A stretch of DNA of 64,000 nucleotides from Leptospiraceae bacterium (GTDB taxonomy: Bacteria; Spirochaetota; Leptospiria; Leptospirales; Leptospiraceae). The translations under genes and the position numbers were made by a program. The notes beneath the pieces were generated by a model. The model did not search any database. It saw only the letters and a program-made list of their open reading frames with translations, and was not told the DNA's origin. Location of the stretch: the NCBI GenBank assembly GCA_024233865.1, contig JACKPA010000009.1:186001-250000 (forward strand). The letters run 5' to 3'. Position 1 is the first letter of the stretch; the number at the start of each line of letters is the position of its first letter. Shown piece after piece: positions 55,090 through 63,457 of this stretch.

Positions 55090-55485
55090 TATTAATTTAT
55101 TGCAAGCTTAATATATAATATTTAAGTAGAACCACATTCAATAAGTCCACATTTGAACTTGGTTAAATGAGAACAAGTCTTATATTACTATTTGCTATAT
55201 AAAATTTTAAATATTTTTTGCGTGCCTTTTTAATCTATGAAAAAATGTTAATTAATTATTTTTTTGGGTATTTATTAGCTTATTTATGTTAATAAACTAT
55301 CTATAATTTCGCATCTTCTCAATTTTATAAGTAACTTATCAAGCCTGTCGAGATAAACCCTATTTTACAACTCATTTCGGCAAGCTCTCAGTATCAGAGA
55401 TTTTTTTTCTAAAGCTTTCTAAGATGGTATATTTTTTGCTTAATAATTTAATAGTCTCAAAATAACTTCTTTAAGAGAAGAATGA
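55090..55485. other. Gene-free AT-rich region
   Basis: About 400 bases between divergent genes: the presumed promoters of the kinase (minus) and the ATP-grasp gene (plus). One weak hairpin-like stretch (CTCTCAGTATCAGAG, around 55388) is followed by a T-run, but it precedes no gene end that fits. No ORF stands out. Confidence 0.45.
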
Positions 55486-56940
55486 ATGGAAGAAAAAACT
55501 ATGAATATTACATTTTCATATCCGGAAAAGCAACCATCTTATGATGAAATGTTTGAGTCTTTTCTAAAGCCGAGAGAGCATTATCGGGAAATTTTTGACC
55601 AACTTTCTACGTTTGAAGCCTTAGAATTTAAGGAAAAAGAAAACTTATCAAAACTTGTATCAATTAACCAGGGTATAACGTTTACCGTATACAACGACGG
55701 AAAGGGAATAGAGAGAATTTTTCCTTTTGATCTAATTCCTCGTATCGTTATAAAATCAGAGTGGGACAAAATTGAGGCTGGTGTTCAACAAAGATTAAAA
55801 GCTCTAAATATGTTTCTAAATGATATATACCACGAACAGCAAATTATTAAAGATAAAATAATTCCTGAAGATATAATTCTAACCTGTCCTGATTATAACA
55901 AACAAATGATAGGAGTTAATGTACCTCATGGAATCTATACACACATTGCCGGTATTGATATTATCCGTGATGCTGAAGGAGAATATTGTGTTTTAGAGGA
56001 CAACTTAAGGACTCCTTCCGGAATTTCTTACGTATTGGAAAATAGAGTTATTATGAAAAGGATATTTCCGGAGATTTTCAAAGAAAGTTCTGTTTTAAGA
56101 ATAGACAACTACCCGGCAATGTTGTATGATATGCTTAAAAGTTTAGCACCTGAACACCAATCCAATCCTGTTGTTGTATTACTTACACCCGGAGTTTACA
56201 ACTCTGCCTACTATGAGCACGTATTTTTAGCCTCTCAAATGGGAATTCAATTGGTTGAAAATTATGATTTGATAGTCCAGGACTATAAGGTATATATGAG
56301 AACCATTGAGGGATTAAAACAAGTTGATGTTATTTACAAAAGAATAGATGATAACTTTCTTGACCCTATTGTGTTCAAAAAAGATTCTATGCTTGGTGTA
56401 CCGGGTTTGTTCGAATGTTATAAAAAGGGAAATGTTGTTTTGGTAAATGCCATCGGAAATGGAATAGCAGATGACAAGTCCATTTATATTTACGTTCCGG
56501 ATATGATCAAATACTATCTGAACGAATCACCGATTTTAAAATCCATTCCTACATATAAAATGTCTGACGTAAACCAAAGAAAAGAAGCCTTTGGCAAAAT
56601 GGATCAATTGGTGATCAAAGCAACCAATCAATCCGGAGGATACGGAATGTTAATAGGAAACACGGCAACAGAAGAAGAAATTGAAGAATACAAAAAGAAA
56701 ATCATAGAAAATCCTAGAAACTATATAGCACAACCAATTATTAGTTTGTCTACAGCTCCTTGTTTTATCAATGATAAAATTGAACCTCGGCATATAGATT
56801 TTCGACCTTTTGCCATATATTCCCCGGATGGAATAAAACTGATTCCAGGTGGATTAACAAGGGTTGCTCTAAAAAAAGGTTCTTTGGTTGTTAACTCTTC
56901 CCAAGGTGGAGGAAGTAAAGATACATGGGTGGTGATATAA
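55486..56940 (+). CDS. Circularly permuted ATP-grasp protein (type 2)
   Basis: A 484-residue member of the circularly permuted ATP-grasp family (DUF404/DUF407). Typical segments are ILTCPDYNKQMIGVNVPHGI, CVLEDNLRTPSGISYVLENR (about 167-186), VVVLLTPGVYNSAYYEHVFL and the C-terminal FRPFAIYSPDGIKLIPGGLT. These proteins likely form amide bonds with small molecules and are encoded next to alpha-E proteins, often with a transglutaminase. The next gene (1-base gap) is the alpha-E partner, and no transglutaminase follows. ATG 55486 is preceded by GAGAAG. The product of the pair is unknown. Confidence 0.93.
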   Translation: MEEKTMNITFSYPEKQPSYDEMFESFLKPREHYREIFDQLSTFEALEFKEKENLSKLVSINQGITFTVYNDGKGIERIFPFDLIPRIVIKSEWDKIEAGVQQRLKALNMFLNDIYHEQQIIKDKIIPEDIILTCPDYNKQMIGVNVPHGIYTHIAGIDIIRDAEGEYCVLEDNLRTPSGISYVLENRVIMKRIFPEIFKESSVLRIDNYPAMLYDMLKSLAPEHQSNPVVVLLTPGVYNSAYYEHVFLASQMGIQLVENYDLIVQDYKVYMRTIEGLKQVDVIYKRIDDNFLDPIVFKKDSMLGVPGLFECYKKGNVVLVNAIGNGIADDKSIYIYVPDMIKYYLNESPILKSIPTYKMSDVNQRKEAFGKMDQLVIKATNQSGGYGMLIGNTATEEEIEEYKKKIIENPRNYIAQPIISLSTAPCFINDKIEPRHIDFRPFAIYSPDGIKLIPGGLTRVALKKGSLVVNSSQGGGSKDTWVVI

Positions 56941-56941
56941 T

Positions 56942-57907
56942 ATGATAATGTTAAGTAGAATTGCGGAATCTCTTTTTTGGTTAGGTCGTTATATTGAAAG
57001 GGCTGAAGGAATCTCAAGGAGTCTTGAGGTTCAATACGTTTCGTCCATTGAAGAAGACGAGCAGCACCGTCTAAGAGACTGGACTCCAGTATTAAATTCT
57101 TTTGGTCAATTAGCTGCTTTTTTTAATACTCATATTGAGGCAAATTTTGATAACGTAGTTAATTTTTTAGTGTTTGATGAAGACAACGAAAACTCCGTTA
57201 TCAATTGTATAACACAAGCAAGAGAAAATGCTAGAGGTGTTCGAGACATGATTTCCAAAGAAACCTGGGAAATCTTAAACGTTACCTATAGGGAAATAGC
57301 TAACTTCGATATGGAGAGAGTGCAAAAAGAAGGACCGGATAAGTTTTTCCATTTTTTAAGAGAAAGAAGTTACCTTTTCCAAGGTGTTGTTGAAAGTACG
57401 ACTTTCCAAGGAGATGGCTATCAGTTTATGGAAAATGGAAAATTCATTGAAAGGGCTGATCAAACAGCACGTATTTTGGACGTAAAATATCACATTCCTT
57501 TAAGAAGAGTAGAAGATGTAGGAAGTCCGATAGACATATACCAATGGAAATCTCTGCTGGAATCGGTAGGTGCTTATGAAGCCTATCTGAAATACTACGA
57601 CACAAAGATATTGCCTATCCAAATTGCCGAACTCTTGATATTCAATATCCATTGTCCAAGGTCTCTCATATTCTGTATGGACAAAGCGATACGAGCAATC
57701 CAAGCTTTATCTAATAAAAAGGGAAAGTTTTTTTCAAGTAAAGCAGAGCAAAAACTGGGTAAGCTCTATTATCAGCTAGCTTATGGAAACATCGAAGAAG
57801 TGTTTTTTAATGGGTTACACGAATTCTTGACCGGATTTATGAATGATTTGATTTCCATTGGAAATGAAATGAACTATTCCTATTTTGGTCATACTTATTT
57901 GTTTTAG
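56942..57907 (+). CDS. Alpha-E domain protein
   Basis: A 321-residue all-helical protein of the alpha-E family (DUF403), the usual partner of circularly permuted ATP-grasp enzymes. The opening MLSRIAESLFWLGRYIERAE is a hallmark. ENARGVRDMISKETWEILNV and GKFIERADQTARILDVKY (with the conserved Arg and Asp residues) follow. It starts 1 base after the ATP-grasp stop, so the two are certainly an operon. Family function: part of a peptide- or amide-synthesising system. The transglutaminase-like third gene usually found is absent from this window. Confidence 0.95.
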   Translation: MIMLSRIAESLFWLGRYIERAEGISRSLEVQYVSSIEEDEQHRLRDWTPVLNSFGQLAAFFNTHIEANFDNVVNFLVFDEDNENSVINCITQARENARGVRDMISKETWEILNVTYREIANFDMERVQKEGPDKFFHFLRERSYLFQGVVESTTFQGDGYQFMENGKFIERADQTARILDVKYHIPLRRVEDVGSPIDIYQWKSLLESVGAYEAYLKYYDTKILPIQIAELLIFNIHCPRSLIFCMDKAIRAIQALSNKKGKFFSSKAEQKLGKLYYQLAYGNIEEVFFNGLHEFLTGFMNDLISIGNEMNYSYFGHTYLF

Positions 57908-58011
57908 GTGAATCTCTCATTTCACAAGAACAGATAAAAAAGTCTGTCCCTACGAAAATGGTTGACATTGACATAAGTTTTTCAATTATAGAGAAAAAAT
58001 AGAGAGCATTT

Positions 58012-58578
58012 ATGGTAAAGCAAGAAGACATTTTAAATCTTGGTCCATTGAAACCTTTGGTTGGAATATGGGAAAGTGAAAAAGGAGACGATCTTTCTCC
58101 TGGAGATGATAGAAACATTAAAAATAATAAGTATCGAGAGAAAATAGAATTTGTCCCTACAGGCAGAATTGACAACCACGAGCAAATATTGTATGGTCTT
58201 CGATACAAAACAACCGCTTGGAGATTAGGTGAGCCTGAACCTTTCCATGAAGAACTTGGTTATTGGCTTTGGGACTCAAAGGAAAAACAAGTCCTTCGTT
58301 GTTTTTTAGTTCCACGAGGGATTTCCATTATTGCCGGAGGTACAGTGGAAGAAAATGCACAATCCTTCCATCTTTTAGCGGAAGTCGGATCGGATACCTA
58401 TGGTATATGTTCGAATAAATTTCTAGATAAAGAGTTTAAAACAGTTCGTTATGAACTTAAAATTACCATTCATGGAGAGACTTCTTTTTCTTATGATGAA
58501 GACACTCAAATGAAAATGCCAGGTAAGAACGAGCTATTCCATCATACCGATAAGAATACTTTAAAAAAAATATCATAA
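58012..58578 (+). CDS. Nitrobindin-like heme-binding beta-barrel protein
   Basis: A 188-residue protein with the FABP-like/nitrobindin fold (THAP4 heme-binding domain). PLKPLVGIWESEKGDDLSPG at the N terminus corresponds to the family GXWXGXG segment, though in altered form (GIWESEKG). PFHEELGYWLWD and ELFHHTDKNTLKKIS follow, the latter with a His pair at the C terminus that includes the position of the heme ligand. Known nitrobindins bind ferric heme and scavenge nitric oxide or peroxynitrite. The altered glycine motif may change heme binding. It follows the alpha-E gene by about 100 bases; a partial mobile element begins 13 bases after its stop. Confidence 0.75.
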   Translation: MVKQEDILNLGPLKPLVGIWESEKGDDLSPGDDRNIKNNKYREKIEFVPTGRIDNHEQILYGLRYKTTAWRLGEPEPFHEELGYWLWDSKEKQVLRCFLVPRGISIIAGGTVEENAQSFHLLAEVGSDTYGICSNKFLDKEFKTVRYELKITIHGETSFSYDEDTQMKMPGKNELFHHTDKNTLKKIS

Positions 58579-58590
58579 AAATTAAAGTTA

Positions 58591-58655
58591 AGGTGAACCC
58601 TTGTGTTCACCCTTCTTATTTTTATAAAATTATTTCTTACGCCGAGTTCACATTA
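58591..58655. mobile_element. Truncated palindromic miniature element, copy C
   Basis: Only the right half is left: GGTGAACCCTTGTGTTCACCC followed by TTCTTATTTTTATAAAAT and an end CGAGTTCACATTA. It matches the right half of copies A and B with several substitutions, so it is an older, degenerate copy. The hairpin GGTGAAC/GTTCACC is kept and may terminate the nitrobindin-like gene. Confidence 0.65.
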
Positions 58656-58721
58656 TAAACTGGTATTATGTTGAAAATATTTATTGGAATACCCAATACC
58701 ATTTGGGAATATTATAAATAG

Positions 58722-59219
58722 TTACGATTTATAATTTGTATACTGACAATCAAAAGGAAGGTTTGCATCGTTTATTAATTTTTGAACATCTTGAAGGTCA
58801 TCTTTCTTTTTCCCTGTAACCCTGATATAGTCTCCCATAATGGTTGGCTGTACCTTCAACTTCGCTTCTTTGATCAATTTTGTAATTTGTTTTGTATGTT
58901 CTTTTTCCAAACCTGTTTGGATTTTAACCTTCATCTTAACTGTTTGACCGGACGCTGATTCAACTTTCGAATCAAAGTCAAAAGCTTTTAATCCGATTCC
59001 CCGTTTAGCAATTTTGGCAATCAATACGTCAATAACCTGCTTGATCTTTACATCGTTGTCCGACACTAGAACAATGTCATTTTCTTCTAACTTTATATCT
59101 GACTTGGAACCTTTAAAATCAAAACGACTTTTAATTTCTTTGATTGCTTGCTCCACTGCATTGGCAAGTTCCGATTTATCAACCTTAGAAACAATATCAA
59201 AAGATGGGTCTTGTGCCAT
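58722..59219 (-). CDS. yajQ: YajQ family cyclic-di-GMP/nucleotide-binding protein
   Basis: A 165-residue YajQ protein with two ferredoxin-like halves. AQDPSFDIVSKVDKSELANA is the invariant start and EIKSRFDFKGSKSDIKLEE a family marker. YajQ proteins bind nucleotides and, in Xanthomonas, cyclic di-GMP. ATG 59219 (start MAQDPS) is favoured because AGGAG lies nine bases upstream; TTG 59225 is a less likely start. It is the last gene of the rplM-rpsI-recX-alaS-yajQ run, 18 bases after alaS. Confidence 0.95.
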   Translation of the reverse strand: MAQDPSFDIVSKVDKSELANAVEQAIKEIKSRFDFKGSKSDIKLEENDIVLVSDNDVKIKQVIDVLIAKIAKRGIGLKAFDFDSKVESASGQTVKMKVKIQTGLEKEHTKQITKLIKEAKLKVQPTIMGDYIRVTGKKKDDLQDVQKLINDANLPFDCQYTNYKS

Positions 59220-59237
59220 TCCCAAATTCTCCTAAAA

Positions 59238-61985
59238 TTACTTTAATTTATCCAATGCGATTTGTATCGCTTCTTCTAATTTTGCGAAGTCTTTCCCACC
59301 ACCCTGTGCCATATCCGGTTTTCCACCACCTTTTCCACCAATAATTTCACAAGAGGCTTTTAGCAATTCATTGCACTTTATACCCTTTTGAAGAGCTATC
59401 TGGTTTGCCATATAAAGCAACACAATACTTTTTTCCTCTTGAATAGCGAACAAAACCAAAACACCGGCATTTTTGTTTTTTAGTCTATCAGCCAACTCTT
59501 TAAGACTTTCTACCTTTGTTTTGGAAGGAAAAATGTGTTTAAAAACGGTTATATCATTTATAAGCAAAGCATCTTTTTCAAATTCTTCCAAAGATTCAGC
59601 TAAATTTGCTACGTTTTTCTTTTCAATTTGCTTTTGAGCCTTTATAAATTGCAGGCTTTTTTCGTTTAAAACCTTTTCAATTTCATCTTTTAATACTCGA
59701 TAGTCTTTAACAGCCGCAACTCCTTTTGTTTGGAAATCATTGGCAACTTCCGCCGGGTTAGGAATTTTTATACCAATGGAAAAGTCCTCACCTACCAAAT
59801 TCCCACTTTGAACTTTTTTACTAAATTCTTGGACTTGGCTTGCTAAATTCCGAAACAAATCTTGGTAATGCTCAACAACTTTTTCACCACAAACGGCTTC
59901 AATTCTACGATTTCCAGCTCCCGGACTTGATTCTTTGACTATGGAAAAATAACGAATATCTCCCGTATTTTGAACGTGGCAACCGCCACAAAATTCTACG
60001 GAATACTCTTTCATCTTAACAATACGAACCATATCGCCGTATTTTTCATCAAAAGCGGCTACTGCACCTGTTTTTTTGGCTTCTTCTATGGGTAAAACTT
60101 CTATTGTAACTTCAGCAGATTTTTCAATGGAATGATTTACCCAGTCTTCAACAGCGTCAATTTGTGTTGGACTCATGGGTGAGGAATGAGAAAAATCAAA
60201 CCGTAGGTGGGTATCCGACACCAAAGAAGCTCTTTGACTAACGTGATCTCCCAAGATGCTTCGTAAAGCTCCATTCAAAAGGTGGGTTCCCGAATGGTGG
60301 TAGGTGAGTAAGTTTCTTTTATCCTTATCCACTTCACAACTCACTGCATCACTTTTGTGAAGCTTTCCCTTCATCACCTTTCCAATATGGAAATATATAT
60401 CATTTTCTTTTTGTGTATCCAAAACTTGAAAGGTTGCATCCTGGGAATAGATAAAACCAGAATCACCGATTTGTCCTCCGGATTCCGCATAAAAAGGAGT
60501 TATTTCCAACACTATAACTCCCTCTTCACCCGTTCTCAACTCATTTACTTCTTTATCCATATTAAGCAGGTTTAGTAGTGAAGTTACAAATTTTGTATTG
60601 TCGTAACCCACAAACCTGGTGGCTTTTAGGTTGGATTTATCTATTAAAGATAAGTAAGAAACTTTTTTTCCTTTCCATGTCTCTCTTGACATATCCCTGT
60701 CTTTTTCCAGTTCAGCAAGAAAACCCTCTTTGTCAAAGGAAATACCTTTTTCTTCTAACAATTCTGCTGTCATTTCAGGGGGGAATCCAAAAGTACTATA
60801 AAGTCTAAAAGAGTCTTTCCCACTAAAAACCTTTTTGTCGGACTCCATGTACTCATTTATCTTATATTCGAGTTGCTCCAAACCAAATTCCAAAGTGTTC
60901 AGAAATAATTCTTCCTCTGAAAAAATGATATTTTTGATTTGGTCTTTCTTTTTGGAAATTTCCGGATAAACTTCTCCGTATATGGCAACAATTTCCTCTA
61001 CGATTTTATATAAAAATGGCTCTTTGATATCCAGTTTTCTGGCAAAAAGGGAAGCTCTTCGAATCAAGCGGCGAATAACATAACCCCTACCGGTTTTATC
61101 AGGTATAATCCCATCCGATATGGAAAAGGTAACTGACCGAGAATGGTCTGTTAAAACACGGAAAGAAGGGGCGTTGTCTTTTGTATAAACTTTTCCACTA
61201 ATGTTCTCTATAAAGGCAATGATTTTTTTAAGCTCATCCGTGTCATATACAGAATCAGCTCCTTGCAGTAGCATGGCAACCCTCTCCAAACCCATGCCCG
61301 TATCGATTCCCGTTTGCTTAAGAGGATTGAGATTCCCCAAAGAATCCTGATCGTATTGGTTAAAAACAAGGTTCCAAAATTCTAAAAACCTGTCACACTC
61401 ACAGCCTGGTTTACAACTGCTCTTAGAACTACAATCAGCAAATCCTCTCCCTACCCCTCTATCCAAATACAATTCCGAACAAGGACCACATGCTCCAGTA
61501 TCTCCGGCAGGACCCCAAAAGTTATCCTTTTTTCCTAATTTTACAATTCTGTTGGCAGGGATGCCGGTTCGAATCCAAATGTCAATGGATTCATCATCGT
61601 CTTCATAAACAGAAATCCAAATATCTTCTTTTTTGAAGCCTAAATGCTGAATTGAAAACTCATAAGCATACAAAATAGCTTCTTTTTTGAAGTAATCTCC
61701 AAAACTAAAATTACCCAACATTTCAAAAAAAGTGCAGTGCCTTTCTGTTTTTCCAACTTGTTCTAAGTCTGTAGTTCGTAAACATTTTTGGCAAGAAGTA
61801 GCTTTGGGATACGGAAGCTCAACAGCACCTGTATACAAGGGTTTAAATTGGACCATACCGGCAGTTGTAAATAAAAGTGTTGGATCGCCTACCGGAAGCA
61901 GGCTGGAAGAAGGGACAACTTCGTGATCTAGAGAACGAAAATAATTCAAAAAGGCATTTCTTATTTCAGATACTTTTTTAATCAT
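59238..61985 (-). CDS. alaS: Alanyl-tRNA synthetase
   Basis: A 915-residue class II synthetase, full length. In order: the catalytic core (1-240; motif 2 in KTERHCTFFEMLGNFSFGDY), the tRNA-recognition domain (240-450), the editing domain (about 555-715; the zinc-binding HHSGTHLLNGAL and CGGCHVQ give the HXXXH and CXXXH motifs), and the C-Ala domain (about 760-915) with GGKGGGKPDMAQGGG. A Cys-rich insert (about 181-195, SSKSSCKPGCECD) is a natural variation of the family. Fourth gene of the rplM operon, 17 bases after recX. Confidence 0.98.
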   Translation of the reverse strand: MIKKVSEIRNAFLNYFRSLDHEVVPSSSLLPVGDPTLLFTTAGMVQFKPLYTGAVELPYPKATSCQKCLRTTDLEQVGKTERHCTFFEMLGNFSFGDYFKKEAILYAYEFSIQHLGFKKEDIWISVYEDDDESIDIWIRTGIPANRIVKLGKKDNFWGPAGDTGACGPCSELYLDRGVGRGFADCSSKSSCKPGCECDRFLEFWNLVFNQYDQDSLGNLNPLKQTGIDTGMGLERVAMLLQGADSVYDTDELKKIIAFIENISGKVYTKDNAPSFRVLTDHSRSVTFSISDGIIPDKTGRGYVIRRLIRRASLFARKLDIKEPFLYKIVEEIVAIYGEVYPEISKKKDQIKNIIFSEEELFLNTLEFGLEQLEYKINEYMESDKKVFSGKDSFRLYSTFGFPPEMTAELLEEKGISFDKEGFLAELEKDRDMSRETWKGKKVSYLSLIDKSNLKATRFVGYDNTKFVTSLLNLLNMDKEVNELRTGEEGVIVLEITPFYAESGGQIGDSGFIYSQDATFQVLDTQKENDIYFHIGKVMKGKLHKSDAVSCEVDKDKRNLLTYHHSGTHLLNGALRSILGDHVSQRASLVSDTHLRFDFSHSSPMSPTQIDAVEDWVNHSIEKSAEVTIEVLPIEEAKKTGAVAAFDEKYGDMVRIVKMKEYSVEFCGGCHVQNTGDIRYFSIVKESSPGAGNRRIEAVCGEKVVEHYQDLFRNLASQVQEFSKKVQSGNLVGEDFSIGIKIPNPAEVANDFQTKGVAAVKDYRVLKDEIEKVLNEKSLQFIKAQKQIEKKNVANLAESLEEFEKDALLINDITVFKHIFPSKTKVESLKELADRLKNKNAGVLVLFAIQEEKSIVLLYMANQIALQKGIKCNELLKASCEIIGGKGGGKPDMAQGGGKDFAKLEEAIQIALDKLK

Positions 61986-62002
61986 CCGATTCTTTTGTTT
62001 GT

Positions 62003-62515
62003 TTAAGTTTCTACAACTGAATTTTGATTATTCGGAGACAATTCCAGTTTTTTAATCACTTTTTGAATCATATCTTCCCCATAACCCTTCAAAAATAGCT
62101 TTTTTCTAATGTTTATACTATCTTTTTCGAGGGAACCAGAACTTTTTTTAAGCTGCTTCTGGATTATTTTGGTAGCTTCTGATAACCAATCTTCTTCAGG
62201 AATTTTTTCAAGTTCTTGCTGTATTATCTCTTTGGAAATACCAAGCGACAACAATTCACCATTAATCCTGAATTTCCCCCAACCCTTTAGTCGTATCCTA
62301 GATAGAATTCGATTTTTGGCGAATTTTTCATCGTCAATCAAACCGTCCTCTTTTAAACTCAAAATGAACTTGGAAATTAAAGTTTTATCAACTCCCTCCC
62401 TCAATAAAAAATACTCTATTTCTTGGGAGGAGCGATCTCTTATTTTGATTAATTTAATAATCTTGTTATAAGCGTTTGATAATGGATTTATATTGCCAGC
62501 CAACGAAGTATACAC
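62003..62515 (-). CDS. recX: RecX regulatory protein
   Basis: A 170-residue, all-helical RecX: three tandem three-helix modules that bind in the groove of the RecA filament and limit its activity. RSSQEIEYFLLREGVDKTLI, DEKFAKNRILSRIRLKGWGK and RKKLFLKGYGEDMIQKVIKK show the repeated pattern. The start is GTG 62515, 23 bases after the rpsI stop. recA is not in this window; here recX sits between ribosomal protein genes and alaS instead of next to recA, which is uncommon but occurs. Confidence 0.88.
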   Translation of the reverse strand: MYTSLAGNINPLSNAYNKIIKLIKIRDRSSQEIEYFLLREGVDKTLISKFILSLKEDGLIDDEKFAKNRILSRIRLKGWGKFRINGELLSLGISKEIIQQELEKIPEEDWLSEATKIIQKQLKKSSGSLEKDSINIRKKLFLKGYGEDMIQKVIKKLELSPNNQNSVVET

Positions 62516-62538
62516 CAGATGTTAAAATTTTTAAGCAA

Positions 62539-62940
62539 CTATCTTTTGGAGAACTGAGTGCCCCTTCTGGCTTTATGAAATCCATATTTCTTTCGTTCAA
62601 CCATTCTTGGGTCTCTTGTCAACATCCCTTCTTTTTTTAATATCGACCTGAATTCTTGGCTTTCCAAAGACAAGGCTCTGGCGATAGCGTGTTGCATTGC
62701 TTGAACCTGCCCATTAGCTCCCCCACCCTTTACATTTAGCAATAAATCATATTTATCTAGTACCTTTAAAACGCTCAAAGGTTTTAAAGCCAAATCAACT
62801 TTATGCTCACCAATTGTTACATAATCTTTTATATCTTTTTTATTAACGACTACTTTACCCGAACCATTTGTTAGCTTAAGTCTAGCTACGGAAGTTTTTC
62901 TTCTTCCCACAGTCCAAGTCTCTCTTTTTTTCTCTTCCAT
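62539..62940 (-). CDS. rpsI: 30S ribosomal protein S9
   Basis: A 133-residue S9. TVGRRKTSVARLKLTNGSGK is the signature start, and KVLDKYDLLLNVKGGGANGQ is the usual middle. The C-terminal tail KKYGFHKARRGTQFSKR places basic residues by the P-site tRNA. Follows rplM with 9 bases between, the standard pair. No oddities. Confidence 0.98.
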   Translation of the reverse strand: MEEKKRETWTVGRRKTSVARLKLTNGSGKVVVNKKDIKDYVTIGEHKVDLALKPLSVLKVLDKYDLLLNVKGGGANGQVQAMQHAIARALSLESQEFRSILKKEGMLTRDPRMVERKKYGFHKARRGTQFSKR

Positions 62941-62949
62941 TTACTTCCC

Positions 62950-63399
62950 TCAGATATCCAATTTTATAGGTTTTTGGGCGTTTAGTGTATGCTCTTCCCC
63001 TGGAAAAACTCTAACATTCCCTAGCATCACATCCCCTAATCTCGATTTAGGTAACATTCCTTTTACAGCGCTTAAAACAACCTTTTCCGGCTGCTTTTTT
63101 ATCAAATCTTTAAAAGTTGTAGCTGTAAGCCCTCCGGGGTAGAGCGAATGTTTGTAATATATCTTTTGATCTCTTTTTTTACCAGTTACTCTGACTTTGG
63201 CTGCATTAATAACAACAATATTGTCTCCACAATCCTGATTAGGAGTGAATGTTGATTTATGCTTTCCTCTCAGTCTGGCAGCTATTGCTGAAGACAAACG
63301 ACCCAGGGTTTTATCTGTAGCATCAACTAAATACCAGCTTTTTTTAATTTCTTCTTTTTTTAAAGATGGTGTTCTATGAATTGGAGATATTATAGGCAT
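62950..63399 (-). CDS. rplM: 50S ribosomal protein L13
   Basis: A 149-residue L13. SWYLVDATDKTLGRLSSAIA and AAKVRVTGKKRDQKIYYKHS are family-typical. The C terminus KIYYKHSLYPGGLTATTFKD (start) to RVFPGEEHTLNAQ is complete. It begins the minus-strand rplM-rpsI-recX-alaS-yajQ operon; about 58 bases separate it from the divergent thiL. The promoter is presumably in that gap. Confidence 0.98.
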   Translation of the reverse strand: MPIISPIHRTPSLKKEEIKKSWYLVDATDKTLGRLSSAIAARLRGKHKSTFTPNQDCGDNIVVINAAKVRVTGKKRDQKIYYKHSLYPGGLTATTFKDLIKKQPEKVVLSAVKGMLPKSRLGDVMLGNVRVFPGEEHTLNAQKPIKLDI

Positions 63400-63457
63400 A
63401 TCTAAAATACTATCCTTTTTAAAGAGTCATGTTTTTTAACAATAGAAATATGTCAAT

